From CAYYFX01 sp964571855 (GTDB taxonomy: Bacteria > ARS69), in the NCBI GenBank assembly GCA_964571855.1, contig CAZNDO010000018.1:10514-74513 (forward strand): a stretch of DNA of 64,000 nt, given 5' to 3'. Made by a program: the position numbers and the translations under genes. How positions within the stretch are numbered: position 1 is the stretch's first letter; each line of letters opens with the position of its first letter. Below the pieces are notes generated by a model. That model saw only the letters and a list, made by a program, of their open reading frames with translations. It was not told the origin of the DNA and ran no database searches. Of the stretch, positions 1-8,918 are shown in pieces.

Positions 1-39
1 GCGGAGCTGGACCGCATCCTGGGCCGCTCGGGACGGTAG
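1..39 (+). CDS. C-terminal end of an upstream gene (partial)
   Basis: Frame 1 is open from the window edge for 12 codons (AELDRILGRSGR) and stops with TAG. The next gene begins three bases later, so this is probably the end of the preceding gene in the barrel/cytochrome operon. The visible fragment is too short to identify. Confidence 0.4.
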   Translation, partial: AELDRILGRSGR

Positions 40-42
40 GCC

Positions 43-1566
43 GTGTTCCTCCCCGTCGCGACGATCCGGCTCGTCGCGGCCGCACTGCTGTTGACCGCCG
101 TCGGGGCGGGACCCGCGCACGCGGGTCCCGCCTGGCGGCTCCGCGTGGACGCCGCCGCGCGCACCTTCGCGTTCCGCGGCGTGGAGCTGGACAGCATCCG
201 CACCACCCAGGCCGTCCGCGGCCCCTTCGGCGGGCTGCAGACGCCGGACGGCTACGCCGTCACGTGCCCGCCCGGATCCGCGTGGTGCTACTTCTTCCGC
301 GCGGGGGACGAGGAGCGCACGAGCCCCGTCACCGGGACCATGGACCTGCGTGCGTGGGATCTCGGGCCGCGCGGCCTGTCCGTGCGCGTGCGCGCGCGCG
401 GCGCGGGAGCATTCGACCGCCCGTCCGCGTGGGCGGACACGCGCCCCGCGGTGCGCTTCCAGGAGGCGTACGCGGACTGGACGCGCCGCGGCGTCGGTGT
501 GCGCGCGGGACGGCTGCGGCAGATCACGCGGCTCGGATCGTCCGGCTGGGACGGCGGCCGCGCCGAGGCGCGCGCGCTGGACGGCCTCGTGCGCGCGAGC
601 GCATGGGGTGGCTGGGGCTTGGCCGGGCCCACGGACCTTCCGGCCACGAACGGGTCGCTGGATCCCTTGGAGGAGTTCACGCCGCGGCAGCGGCCGGTGC
701 TGTTCGGCGCGGAGCTGGGCGCCGGACGGCGCGCGATGGACGCCCGCATGCTGTACGAGCGGCTCGTGGACACGCGCGCGGACGACTTCGTGTCCGAGCG
801 CATCGGCGCCGAGCTCGCCGTGCGTCCCGGCGGCGGCGTCACGCTCGCCACCGGCTCGGACTGGGATCTCGCCGCGGGCGCGTGGGGCAACGCCGAGGCG
901 TCGCTGCGCTGGCAGCCGCCGCGCGGCATGGAGAACGTGACCACGGGCGTGCGCCGCTACCGTCCGCGGTTCGACCTCTGGTACGTCTGGACCGCATTCA
1001 GCCCCGTGGGCTACACGGCGTACTTCATGGAAGGCGCCGCGCGTCCCGACCCGCGCCTTCGCGTGTCGGTGCGCGGCGAGACGTGGGACTTCGAGGGAAC
1101 GGACGCGGACTCGCCGCTGTTCCGCGGCGAGAGCGACGGCTGGCGCTGGAGCGCCGAGGCCGCATGGGATGCGGACCGGCACTGGCGCCTGCGCGCGCGC
1201 GCCCACGAGGAGTTCGGCCCCGGCGCCGCCGCCACGAGCTTCGACGGGGAAGCCGGCTGGGAGCACGGCGCGTGGGACGTGGCGGTTTCCGCCGGCTGGC
1301 TGGAGCGGCCGCTGGAGCTGCGGTACAACGATGTCACGCTCACGTCGTACGGCGTGCGCGGGAGCTGGGCGGCGCGGCCCGAAGTGTCGGTGCACGCCGA
1401 GGTGCGCGCGTTCGACGAGGAGCGGGACCGCCCGGACGCCGCGGCCGTGGACGGCACGCACGTGCGCGCGTCCGTCGGCATGTCGTTCCTGCTGGGCTCG
1501 TCCTCGCCGCGCGGCACGCTGCCCGACGCGGTGCGCGCGATCCCGCCGCGGAGGGTCACGCCGTGA
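43..1566 (+). CDS. Outer-membrane beta-barrel protein, putative porin partner of the adjacent 12-haem cytochrome
   Basis: The 507-aa protein starts with GTG and has a Sec signal peptide (about residues 1-27, cut after PAHA). The rest alternates aromatic, charged and small residues in short strands and is rich in Arg, Trp and Tyr (for example RRYRPRFDLWYVW), as in outer-membrane barrels. No enzymatic motif is visible. Its stop overlaps the start of the multihaem cytochrome by four bases (GTGA), so the two are translationally coupled. By analogy with porin-cytochrome pairs, the barrel may house the cytochrome in the outer membrane. That role is inferred from context; the barrel call itself is moderately secure. 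Confidence 0.6.
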   Translation: MFLPVATIRLVAAALLLTAVGAGPAHAGPAWRLRVDAAARTFAFRGVELDSIRTTQAVRGPFGGLQTPDGYAVTCPPGSAWCYFFRAGDEERTSPVTGTMDLRAWDLGPRGLSVRVRARGAGAFDRPSAWADTRPAVRFQEAYADWTRRGVGVRAGRLRQITRLGSSGWDGGRAEARALDGLVRASAWGGWGLAGPTDLPATNGSLDPLEEFTPRQRPVLFGAELGAGRRAMDARMLYERLVDTRADDFVSERIGAELAVRPGGGVTLATGSDWDLAAGAWGNAEASLRWQPPRGMENVTTGVRRYRPRFDLWYVWTAFSPVGYTAYFMEGAARPDPRLRVSVRGETWDFEGTDADSPLFRGESDGWRWSAEAAWDADRHWRLRARAHEEFGPGAAATSFDGEAGWEHGAWDVAVSAGWLERPLELRYNDVTLTSYGVRGSWAARPEVSVHAEVRAFDEERDRPDAAAVDGTHVRASVGMSFLLGSSSPRGTLPDAVRAIPPRRVTP

Positions 1567-2621
1567 GGCGAAGCGTCGTCGTGCTCGCGCTGCTCGCGTT
1601 CGCCGCCGCCGGGAACGCGCGGGCCCAGGAGATCGCGGCGCCGGCCGCGCCCATCGCGGGCAGCCACCTGACGTTCGACCACGCGCTGCACGAGGACATC
1701 GCGTGCGAGGACTGCCACGGCGACGCGCCGGCCGCCGGAGTCCCGGTGCAGCGACCCGATCCCGCGGTGTGCATGGACTGCCATGGCGACGGGAACGACC
1801 ATCTCGAGCAGGCCGCGTCCGAGTGCGCCACGTGCCATCGCCCGTTGGCCCAGGCCACGCGGCTCACCGCCGCGGAGGTCGCCGCGTTGCCGGCGCCGCG
1901 GTCCCACGCCGATCCGTCGTTCCTGGAGGGCGGCCACGGGCGCGCGGCATGCCCGGCCGACGGCTCCGGGACGCCGGCCAGCTGCGGCGTGTGCCACACG
2001 CAGCAGAGTTGCGAGGTCTGCCACGTGGCCACGCCCGAGGTGGCCTCGGGACTGCTCCGGGCCGGCGCGGCGCACCTCGCCGGGCCGCCGTTCGCGCGCA
2101 AGCGGCCGGCCTCGCACGAGGACGGGTGGGCGCGCGCGCACGGGCACGAGGCCTCGGCGGATCCGCGCTCCTGCGCCGGCTGCCACGCGCAGGAGGACTG
2201 CCTGCACTGCCACCTCCCGGACGCGGCCGCCGCGCCGGGGAACGCGGTGCACCCGCCCGATTTCCTCGCGCGGCATCCGGCCGCCGCCTGGTCGCGGGAG
2301 ACCTCCTGTGCGGACTGCCACGATCCGCGCGGCTTCTGCGCGTCCTGCCACGAGGAGGCGGGGCTCACCGCCCAGCGTCCCAGCCTGGGCTCCGGCTTCC
2401 ACGACGGCGCGAACTTCCTGCTGGGCCACGGCGATGCGGCCCGCCGCGGCCTGGACACGTGCGTGACCTGCCACGACGAGAACGACTGCCTCAAGTGCCA
2501 CTCCGACCGCACCGGCCGCGGCTTCAGCCCGCACGGCCCGGACTTCGACGCGGAGCGGCTCTCCCGCACGGCTGCACAGATGTGCACGGTGTGCCACGGC
2601 GGGGTCATCCCGAAGCGCTGA
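1563..2621 (+). CDS. Exported 12-haem c-type cytochrome
   Basis: The 352-aa protein starts with GTG inside the upstream stop (GTGA overlap), which fixes the start and gives a signal peptide cut near NARA/Q. I count 12 CXXCH haem-attachment motifs (CEDCH, CMDCH, CATCH, CGVCH, CEVCH, CAGCH, CLHCH, CADCH, CASCH, CVTCH, CLKCH, CTVCH), plus many free histidines that could be distal ligands. It would act in the periplasm or at the outer membrane as an electron-transfer protein. The haem spacing is irregular and lacks the FDH...PLxGxH repeat of the cytochromes at 27-32 kb, so it belongs to a different subfamily. The reading frame is open upstream to base 264, but that part is antisense-like shadow. 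Confidence 0.88.
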   Translation: MRRSVVVLALLAFAAAGNARAQEIAAPAAPIAGSHLTFDHALHEDIACEDCHGDAPAAGVPVQRPDPAVCMDCHGDGNDHLEQAASECATCHRPLAQATRLTAAEVAALPAPRSHADPSFLEGGHGRAACPADGSGTPASCGVCHTQQSCEVCHVATPEVASGLLRAGAAHLAGPPFARKRPASHEDGWARAHGHEASADPRSCAGCHAQEDCLHCHLPDAAAAPGNAVHPPDFLARHPAAAWSRETSCADCHDPRGFCASCHEEAGLTAQRPSLGSGFHDGANFLLGHGDAARRGLDTCVTCHDENDCLKCHSDRTGRGFSPHGPDFDAERLSRTAAQMCTVCHGGVIPKR

Positions 2622-2641
2622 TCGCATCCGCCGGACGCAAG

Positions 2642-2674
2642 GAGCGCCCCGGCCCGCGAGGGACCGGGGCGCTC
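2642..2674. terminator. Hairpin between convergent genes
   Basis: Arms 2642-2652 and 2664-2674 are perfectly complementary (11 bp, very GC-rich) around an 11-base loop. The hairpin sits between the stops of the cytochrome (2621) and the VIT/VWA gene (2698). There is no clear T-tract, so it is a candidate bidirectional terminator only. Confidence 0.5.
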
Positions 2675-2697
2675 GTGGGTCCGGGCCGCGGCGCGTC

Positions 2698-5250
2698 TCA
2701 GATCACGCGCACGGCGAGCCGCGCGGAGTCCGCGGCGCCGCCGAACGGCGCGCCCTCCACGAACAGGTGGTAGACGCCCGGCTTCCTCAGGAACGCCGCC
2801 TGCTCCGGCGTGAGCCGGACGGTGAACGTGCGCGACTGTCCCGCGGCCAGCCGGTCCTCGGCGCGGCCGCGCAGCTTGTCGAGCACCCCGGCCTTCCCCA
2901 GCACGATCTCGTTCCAGCGCGAGTCGAGCACGCGGAGCCGCAGCTGCCCGTCGCCGAGCTTCGGCGCCGTCGCGATGCGCACGTCCGCGCCCGTGCCGTT
3001 CGTCACGGTCACGGTCAGGGTGAGCGTCCCGCCCGCGCGCAGCTCGGTGCGGTCCGCCGACACGGTCACGGTGACGCCGGACGCATCCTTGTCCTCCGGG
3101 GAGCGGTACCGGCGGTCCACCGCGGACCTCTCGGCCTCTTCCGGGGAGGCCGCCTCGTCGCGCAGGACGCCCAGGCTGCGCCCGGCGTGGCCGCGCGGAT
3201 CGGGGCGACCGAGCGGAGCGACGGACGCGGGCGGCGCCGCCATGGACTTCATCATCTCGGCGCCCGCCCTCTCCTGCCGGCCCTCGAACGAGCCCGCCTC
3301 GCCGAACACGCCCTCGAAGCTCACGCCCTCGGGCATCTCCACGGGGACGCGCACGCGCTTCGGCCGCCCGTCGGACACGACCAGCTTCTCCTCCACCGCC
3401 ACGAAGCTCGTGTACGGCGTGACCAGGTGGTGCGCCAGCCCGATGGACTCGATCTCGGCGCGAACCGCCGCGTTCGTCTGCGAGCGGTCGGAGCGCTGGA
3501 GGTCGGCGATGCGCGCCCGAGCCCACAGCGTGCCCACGGCCGGGTTGCCGGACGGGCCGCGCGGCAGGTCCAGCTCCACGCGCGTCTTCCACGGTCGGCC
3601 GGCGATGCGGCCGCGCACCTCGAGCCACCCGTCACCGCGCCCGTCGTAGCGCGCGTGCACCGCAAGGGGCTGCCCGCCGAACACGTCGGGCACCTGCTCG
3701 GGGTAGCGGTCCGTCACGTCCACGCCGTGCCACACGAGCTCCACGTCCGTGAGGTACGGGTTGCGGATGCGCTCGTAGAAGCGGTCCACGGACTGCGCCA
3801 TCGAGCTGCCGCCGAGGAAGTACTGCGCCTCGCCGCGTCCCTCCAGCGCCAGGCCGTCCAGCAGCTCGCGGTTCACGGAGCTGCCCACGCCGAACGAGAA
3901 GAGCCGCGCGTTGCCGATGGCGGCGCGCACGGCGTCCAGGATCTCGGCCTCGTTCCCGATGTAGCCGTCGGTGAGGAACATCACGATGCGCAGCCGCTTC
4001 GGATCGTGCGGGAAGTCCAGCGCGGCCTTGATCCCCTCGATCATCATCGTGCCGCCCTCGCCCTGGAGCTGCTCCAGGTACGCGAGGCCGCGCTTGACGT
4101 TCGCCGGCGTGGCCTCGATCGGCGCGCGGGCGAGGCCGGACGCGCGCTCGGAGAAGCGGATGATCTGGAACGTGTCGCCCGGGTTCACGTTCGTCAGCGC
4201 GCGCCGCACCAGCCCCTTCGCCGCGGCGATCGGCTCGCCGGACATGGAGCCGGAGCAGTCCAGCACGAAGATCATCTCCTTCGCGGTCAGGTCCGCCGCG
4301 CGGAGGTCCAGCTTCGGGTGCACCAGCACGGAGACGTAGCCGTCGGTGCCGTCGTGGTACGCCAGCACGCCCGTGTCGGCGCCGGCGCCCTTCGCCTTCG
4401 CCTTCAGCACGAAGTCCTTGTTCGGGCGCGTGTCCAGCGGGTGCAGCGTGATCACCGCGCGGCGCGGTCCCTTGCGGCGCACGTCCACGCGATGCGTGGG
4501 GCTGGACCAGTCCTCCACCGGGATGCCGGCGTCCCAGTCCACCGTGATCTCGAGGTCGTGGCGGGACTGCACGTGCGGCGGCAGGAACGGGGGGTTCTCG
4601 AGGCGCGAAGGGTCGGGGTCGTCCGGGCGCGGAGGCGGCGCCAGGAAGTCGCCGCCCGCCGGCACGATGTCGCCGCGCGTGCCCGGCGGGTTGAACCGCG
4701 GACCCACGACGGTGGGGAGCACCATCTCCCAGGAGCCGGCGTCGTACGGGAGCTGCTCCACGTAGGTCAGCGTCACGTCGATCTCGTTCCCGGGGAGGAT
4801 GTTGGCCACGGACTGCGTGAACACGTTCGTGCGCTCCTGCTCCAGCAGCGCGGCCACGTGGCCGGCGTTGCGCGCGTCCTCGTACAGGCGCCGCGCCTCC
4901 GCGCGCCGCTCGATGATGCCGGCGATCGTGCGGTCGCCCACGCGCATCTCGAACTCGTTCACCGCGGAGTCCACCGGCAGCGGGAACACGTAGACGGCCT
5001 CGATGGTCTCGTCGCTCGGGTTGGCGAACGTCTGGGTCACGCGCACGCGCGCCACCGGGCCGGAGACGTCGGCGTGCACCTTCGTGTGCTTCAGCGGGAA
5101 GTCGACGACGCGGCCGTCGATCTCGGCGCGCAGGCACCCCGTGCCGGGAAGGGGAGGCGGCTCGGGCGGCGTGGCGGGGGCGGCGGCCGGCGCGGCCGCG
5201 AGGCCGATCCCGACCAGCAGCGCCCGCGGGAAATCGCGCAGGGCAGGCAT
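2698..5250 (-). CDS. VIT and von Willebrand factor A domain protein, exported
   Basis: The 850-aa protein starts at the ATG preceded by AAGGAG, although the frame stays open further upstream. A signal peptide (about residues 1-25, ending APAAAPA) is followed by a VIT (inter-alpha-trypsin inhibitor) domain at roughly 40-175. A VWA domain at roughly 325-500 carries the MIDAS motif DCSGSMSG (DxSxS). A linker rich in Ala, Arg and Pro then precedes a C-terminal beta-sandwich with repeated TVTV strands. Such proteins are surface or periplasmic metal-dependent adhesion or assembly factors. It is divergent from an ECF sigma/anti-sigma pair, which may control it. There is no sortase or FlgD-like tail. 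Confidence 0.85.
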   Translation of the reverse strand: MPALRDFPRALLVGIGLAAAPAAAPATPPEPPPLPGTGCLRAEIDGRVVDFPLKHTKVHADVSGPVARVRVTQTFANPSDETIEAVYVFPLPVDSAVNEFEMRVGDRTIAGIIERRAEARRLYEDARNAGHVAALLEQERTNVFTQSVANILPGNEIDVTLTYVEQLPYDAGSWEMVLPTVVGPRFNPPGTRGDIVPAGGDFLAPPPRPDDPDPSRLENPPFLPPHVQSRHDLEITVDWDAGIPVEDWSSPTHRVDVRRKGPRRAVITLHPLDTRPNKDFVLKAKAKGAGADTGVLAYHDGTDGYVSVLVHPKLDLRAADLTAKEMIFVLDCSGSMSGEPIAAAKGLVRRALTNVNPGDTFQIIRFSERASGLARAPIEATPANVKRGLAYLEQLQGEGGTMMIEGIKAALDFPHDPKRLRIVMFLTDGYIGNEAEILDAVRAAIGNARLFSFGVGSSVNRELLDGLALEGRGEAQYFLGGSSMAQSVDRFYERIRNPYLTDVELVWHGVDVTDRYPEQVPDVFGGQPLAVHARYDGRGDGWLEVRGRIAGRPWKTRVELDLPRGPSGNPAVGTLWARARIADLQRSDRSQTNAAVRAEIESIGLAHHLVTPYTSFVAVEEKLVVSDGRPKRVRVPVEMPEGVSFEGVFGEAGSFEGRQERAGAEMMKSMAAPPASVAPLGRPDPRGHAGRSLGVLRDEAASPEEAERSAVDRRYRSPEDKDASGVTVTVSADRTELRAGGTLTLTVTVTNGTGADVRIATAPKLGDGQLRLRVLDSRWNEIVLGKAGVLDKLRGRAEDRLAAGQSRTFTVRLTPEQAAFLRKPGVYHLFVEGAPFGGAADSARLAVRVI

Positions 5251-5439
5251 GGCGGCTCCTTCGAGGGGTCCGGGCCCCGCGGGGAGCCTCCTCCCCGCGC
5301 GCGCCCGTGACCGGTTCGAAGGGGATACCTCGAAGGCCCCGCGCCTATTCCGGGCTCTGGGGGGAATGACGGCAAACGCCATCCGGGCCTAGACTTGCGG
5401 CGTGGAATGCCGCGAGCCCTTCCGGGGTAGGGAGTGAGG
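5251..5439. promoter_or_regulatory. Divergent intergenic region between VIT/VWA gene and ECF sigma gene
   Basis: This 189-base gap must hold both promoters. Two GGAAT blocks (5363-5367 and 5404-5408) resemble the GGAAC-type -35 element of ECF promoters on the sigma-gene side, but neither has a convincing -10 partner. GGGAG at 5430-5434 is the ribosome-binding site of the sigma gene. Confidence 0.25.
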
Positions 5440-6000
5440 ATGCGCGAACTCGCCAGGGATCCCGCGGAAGAGCCCACGGACGGCGAGCTCGTGCGGCTCG
5501 CGAAGCGCGGGGACCGGCACGCGTTCGGCCGCCTCGTGCGCCGGCACCAGCCGCGCGTGTTCGCGCTGGGCCTGCGCTGGCTGCGCAACGCGGACGACGC
5601 GGACGACCTGGTGCAGGAGACGTTCGTGCGCGCATGGCAGGGGCTGGCCCGGTTCGACGAGTCGCGGCCGTTCGCCCCGTGGGTGGTCACGATCGCGGTG
5701 AACCGCGCGAAGACGCGGCTGGCGCGGGCGCGGCCGCTGGACGAGGTGGACGAGTCCGTGCCGTGGACCGGACCGTCGCCGGAGGAGGGCGCGGAGCGAG
5801 CGCTGCTCGCCCGCGCGGTGCACGCGGCGGTGGACGCGCTGCCGGAGGAGCAGCGGATCGTGCTGCACCTGCGGGCCGTGGAGGACCTGTCGTACCGCGA
5901 GATCGCGGAGGCGCTGGGGATCCCGGCGGGAACGGTGATGTCGAGACTGTCGCGGGCGCGGGAAGCGCTGCGGAAGTCGCTCGGAGGGGCTGCGCCATGA
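5440..6000 (+). CDS. ECF-family RNA polymerase sigma factor
   Basis: The 186-aa protein has the two-domain ECF layout. Region 2 is at about residues 15-90 (DADDLVQETFVRAW is the region 2.2 signature). After a short linker, region 4 is at about 125-180 (LPEEQRIVLHLR, then the helix-turn-helix SYREIAEALGIPAGTVMSRL). The ATG at 5440 is preferred over the GTG at 5434 because GGGAG lies five bases upstream and overlaps that GTG. It directs core polymerase to a small regulon and is presumably held inactive by the membrane anti-sigma encoded next (ATGA overlap). The target genes cannot be read from sequence; the divergent VIT/VWA gene is one guess. Confidence 0.93.
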   Translation: MRELARDPAEEPTDGELVRLAKRGDRHAFGRLVRRHQPRVFALGLRWLRNADDADDLVQETFVRAWQGLARFDESRPFAPWVVTIAVNRAKTRLARARPLDEVDESVPWTGPSPEEGAERALLARAVHAAVDALPEEQRIVLHLRAVEDLSYREIAEALGIPAGTVMSRLSRAREALRKSLGGAAP

Positions 6001-7178
6001 AGACCGACTGCCGGGACATCGAGGCGCTGCTTTCGCCCTACGCGGACGGCGAGCTGGACGCCGCGGACGCCGCGCGGGTGGAGAGCCACCTGGCGGAGTG
6101 CGCTGCGTGCCGGGAGACGCTGGCCGCGTGGCGCGAGGCCGAGGCCGCGTTCGCTTCCATGCGGGTGGAACGTTCCGATGTGGAGTGGGAGCGCCTGGCG
6201 CGCCGCGTGGACGATGCGATCGACGCGTCCGGGACGGCGGAGGCCGGCGGCCGCGTGGCGGCGGCGCCGCAGGCCGCGGGCGCACGGACGCCGGAGCGGC
6301 GCCGCGTGCACCCCTGGCTCTGGGGAAGCAGCGGCGTGCTCATGGCCGCGGCGTTGGTGCTGCTCTTCTGGCCCTGGATCACCTCGGAGGACGGCGACAT
6401 GCAGACCCGGACGATGCTCCCGCCCGCGAGCCGGCCGCCCGCGGTGGCCGGGAACGAGGGCGCGGAACGCGACGACGCGCGTGCCGGTGCGCCGGCGGAG
6501 CAGGGCGGCGCCGGCGCGGACATCCCCGTGGCGCAAGGCGACGCGAAGGCGCCGGGCACGCGTGGCGTGGACATCCGCCGCGTGGCGATCGAGCAGGAGG
6601 CGAAGGCGAAGGACGAGCTGAGCGCGTCGCTGTCGAAGGAGGCGCGGGACGAATCGGGGGCGCCGGGGACGCCGCCGGCAGAGGCAACGAGGGCCCTGGG
6701 GTACCTGACGTCGCCCGCCCCGGCCCCGAAGAGCGCGGAAGAGATGGCGCCGGCGCCGGTCGAGGCGAGGAAGTCGCTGGCCGTCCCGCCACCGGCCTCC
6801 CGCGCGCGGGACGGGGACAAGGCCGAGTCGGCGTTCCGGCAGGAGCCGGACGTCCTGCTCGAGGACGCCGTCCGGAGCGCGCCGGACTCCGCGTTCGTTC
6901 CCGTGCAGCGCGCGGCGCAGCAGGCGCTGGACTCCGGCGAGCCCGCCGCGCTGGAGCGCGCCGCGTCGACCCTCGCGGCGTTCACGCTCGCCTGGCCGGA
7001 GGATCCGCGTCGTGCGGACGCGCTCGCGCAGCGCGTGCGCGTCCTCGCGGCGCTCGCCGTCCACGATCCGGGGCGGTGGTGCGCGGGGCTGGCCGAGGCG
7101 CGCACGCAGTGGCGCGAGGCCGCGGGCGACGCCGCACCGTTCCCGGAGCCCGAACCGGCCGAAGCGGTGTGTCCGTGA
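5997..7178 (+). CDS. Membrane-anchored zinc-finger anti-sigma factor
   Basis: The 393-aa protein starts in a 4-base overlap with the sigma stop. Residues 1-45 form an anti-sigma zinc-finger domain with HLAECAAC (HxxxCxxC) and an upstream Cys in MKTDC. A single transmembrane segment lies at about 107-125 (GVLMAAALVLLFWPW). The long periplasmic part is Ala/Pro/Glu-rich, low in complexity to about residue 290, and then helical. This is the usual arrangement for anti-sigma factors that hold an ECF sigma at the inner membrane until a periplasmic signal arrives. What it senses cannot be told. The gene runs into the next by a GTGA overlap. Confidence 0.85.
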   Translation: MKTDCRDIEALLSPYADGELDAADAARVESHLAECAACRETLAAWREAEAAFASMRVERSDVEWERLARRVDDAIDASGTAEAGGRVAAAPQAAGARTPERRRVHPWLWGSSGVLMAAALVLLFWPWITSEDGDMQTRTMLPPASRPPAVAGNEGAERDDARAGAPAEQGGAGADIPVAQGDAKAPGTRGVDIRRVAIEQEAKAKDELSASLSKEARDESGAPGTPPAEATRALGYLTSPAPAPKSAEEMAPAPVEARKSLAVPPPASRARDGDKAESAFRQEPDVLLEDAVRSAPDSAFVPVQRAAQQALDSGEPAALERAASTLAAFTLAWPEDPRRADALAQRVRVLAALAVHDPGRWCAGLAEARTQWREAAGDAAPFPEPEPAEAVCP

Positions 7179-8170
7179 GGCCGCCCGCGATCCTCGCCGC
7201 GCTTGTCGTGCTCGCCGCCGGCGATACGCGCGCGCAGATCCGCACCCAGGACTTCGACGGACCGGACGGCTCCCCCTGGCCGGCGCCGTGGTTCGCGGGG
7301 ACGCCGCACGTGACGTTGCAGGACCTTTCCGGCAACCGCGGCCGCATCAACGGCGACCCGCAGCACGTGGCCCGCATGATCCTCCCCGGCTTCGCCGAGA
7401 CCGACGTGGAGGTGGAGATCACGGTGGAGTTCGAGGACGTGGCCTTCCAGGGCTTCGGCCTGTACGTGCGCCAGAACGGCGGCTATCTGCAGGACACCAT
7501 CCCCTTCGGCCAGGGCTACGCCACGTTCCTCAAGGGCAACTGGGCGTGGCCGGAGGATCTGGGACTCTGGACCGAGACGAACGGCGTGGAGACCCAGTAC
7601 CTCTTCGGGCTCAACCCGATCGCCGGCGGACTGCAGAACGGCGTGCCGTACCGCGTGCGCTTCCGTGTGGAGCAGGACACTCCGGCGCAGACGCTCGTGC
7701 AGGCGAAGGTGTGGGAGGTGGGTGATCCGGAGCCCGTCGCGTGGACGATCGAGGCGCTGAACGGGGAGGCTGTGCTGCAGAACACGGCCGGGAGCTTCGC
7801 CATCGACCTCTACAACCACTCCGGCACCGGGCACCTGTTCGTGGACGATCTGGTGATCCACCGGCTACCGCTCGGGACGTCGGCGCCGGTGGCCGCCGCG
7901 GCGGCGCCGTCCCTCTCCGTGCACCCGAACCCGATGACCACCTCCTGCCGCGTCTCCTTCGCGGGCGGCGGCGGCGCCCCGGTCACGATGCGGGTGTTCG
8001 ACGTGGCCGGCCGCCTCCGCGCGACCCGCCGCGCCGCGCCGGGCGAGAGCGCACTCACGTGGACCGGCACCGATGACTCGGGCGCCCCGCTCCCGGGCGG
8101 CGTGTACTTCCTGCGGGCCGGCTCGGGAAACGGCGCCTCGCGATCGGAACGGGTCGTCCTGCGCCGGTGA
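7175..8170 (+). CDS. Secreted protein with C-terminal FlgD-like/T9SS-type sorting tail
   Basis: The 331-aa protein starts at the GTG overlapping the anti-sigma stop (GTGA); a GTG at 7169 is an alternative. The signal peptide ends near GDTRA/Q. Residues 20-225 look like a concanavalin-like jelly-roll (DFDGPDG, VTLQDLSGN, GTGHLFVDDLVI), as in laminin-G or LamG-like folds. The last 85 residues form an Ig-like FlgD/type A sorting domain (HPNPMTTSCRVSF, VFDVAGR, GGVYFLRAG, ending VLRR). Its place in the sigma/anti-sigma operon suggests envelope-stress or surface-related expression. The function of the N-terminal domain is not known. Confidence 0.75.
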   Translation: MRPPAILAALVVLAAGDTRAQIRTQDFDGPDGSPWPAPWFAGTPHVTLQDLSGNRGRINGDPQHVARMILPGFAETDVEVEITVEFEDVAFQGFGLYVRQNGGYLQDTIPFGQGYATFLKGNWAWPEDLGLWTETNGVETQYLFGLNPIAGGLQNGVPYRVRFRVEQDTPAQTLVQAKVWEVGDPEPVAWTIEALNGEAVLQNTAGSFAIDLYNHSGTGHLFVDDLVIHRLPLGTSAPVAAAAAPSLSVHPNPMTTSCRVSFAGGGGAPVTMRVFDVAGRLRATRRAAPGESALTWTGTDDSGAPLPGGVYFLRAGSGNGASRSERVVLRR

Positions 8171-8280
8171 CGGGAGGGCGGCGCCCTGCGGGGGCCCGCC
8201 GCGGCCATTGGCACTTTCGCCGCGGATCCCGGCGTTGAGGGGTGTGGCACGAGCACCCACCCTGAACCGCGAGGCTTCCC

Positions 8281-8910
8281 ATGGATTTCCACGGCATCCG
8301 CAGGACCCTGCCGCTCCCCGCCGCCCTGATCGCCCTGATCGCGCTGGCGCCTTCCGCGCGGGCCGAGGGCACCGCGGTGGACTTCACGTTCTCCGGCGGC
8401 GTCTTCAACCCCACCGAGAACAACCTCGACGAGGTGATCCCCGGCGTCGGCTCCGTCACCGCGAAGCACGGGGCCGGCAACGCGCTCGGCGCACGGCTGG
8501 ACATCTGGCTGAACGACCACTTCGCCCTCGAGGGGACCGGCACGTTCATGACCGGCTCGTCCCTCGAGGGGCAGGCATTCGGCGTCCCGGGCAGCGTGGA
8601 CGCGTCCTTCTTCTACGGCAGCGCGCGCGGCGTGCTGGGCATCGGCGGGCGAGCGCGCCTGCTCCTGAGCGGCGGCGTCGGCCTCGCGAGCAGCAGCTAC
8701 GACACGCGCGGGATCGAGGACGGCAGCATCACCGTGGGCGTGGTGGGGATCGGCGCGCTGATCCCGCTGGGGAACGCCGTCTCCCTGCGCCTCGACGTGG
8801 ACAATTACATGTACAACATGTACTGGGAGTTCGACGGGCTGCAGAGCGAGGAACGGCTGCAGCGGGACGTCGTGGCGATGGCGGGGCTGACGTTCCACAC
8901 GGGACGGTAG
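8281..8910 (+). CDS. Small outer-membrane beta-barrel protein
   Basis: The 209-aa protein is preceded by GAGG six bases before the ATG. The signal peptide ends at PSARA/E. The mature part has eight or so amphipathic strands (VDFTFSGGVF, ALGARLDIWL, RARLLLSGGVGLA, GALIPLG, VSLRLDVDNYMY) and closes with MAGLTFHTGR, the style of the OmpA/OmpW-like 'outer membrane protein beta-barrel' family. It is a structural or pore protein of the outer membrane; the substrate is unknown. It stands alone about 110 bases after the preceding gene, so it may have its own promoter. Confidence 0.75.
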   Translation: MDFHGIRRTLPLPAALIALIALAPSARAEGTAVDFTFSGGVFNPTENNLDEVIPGVGSVTAKHGAGNALGARLDIWLNDHFALEGTGTFMTGSSLEGQAFGVPGSVDASFFYGSARGVLGIGGRARLLLSGGVGLASSSYDTRGIEDGSITVGVVGIGALIPLGNAVSLRLDVDNYMYNMYWEFDGLQSEERLQRDVVAMAGLTFHTGR

Positions 8911-8918
8911 CAGCGTCG

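Noticed and set aside
5305..5335. GGTTCGAA motif suggesting a tRNA T-arm
   Set aside because: No acceptor stem, anticodon arm or CCA-compatible end can be drawn around it.
2698..5382. Longer start for the VIT/VWA protein at 5382
   Set aside because: The extra 44 residues precede a clear signal peptide and the ATG at 5250 has AAGGAG upstream, so 5250 is the start.
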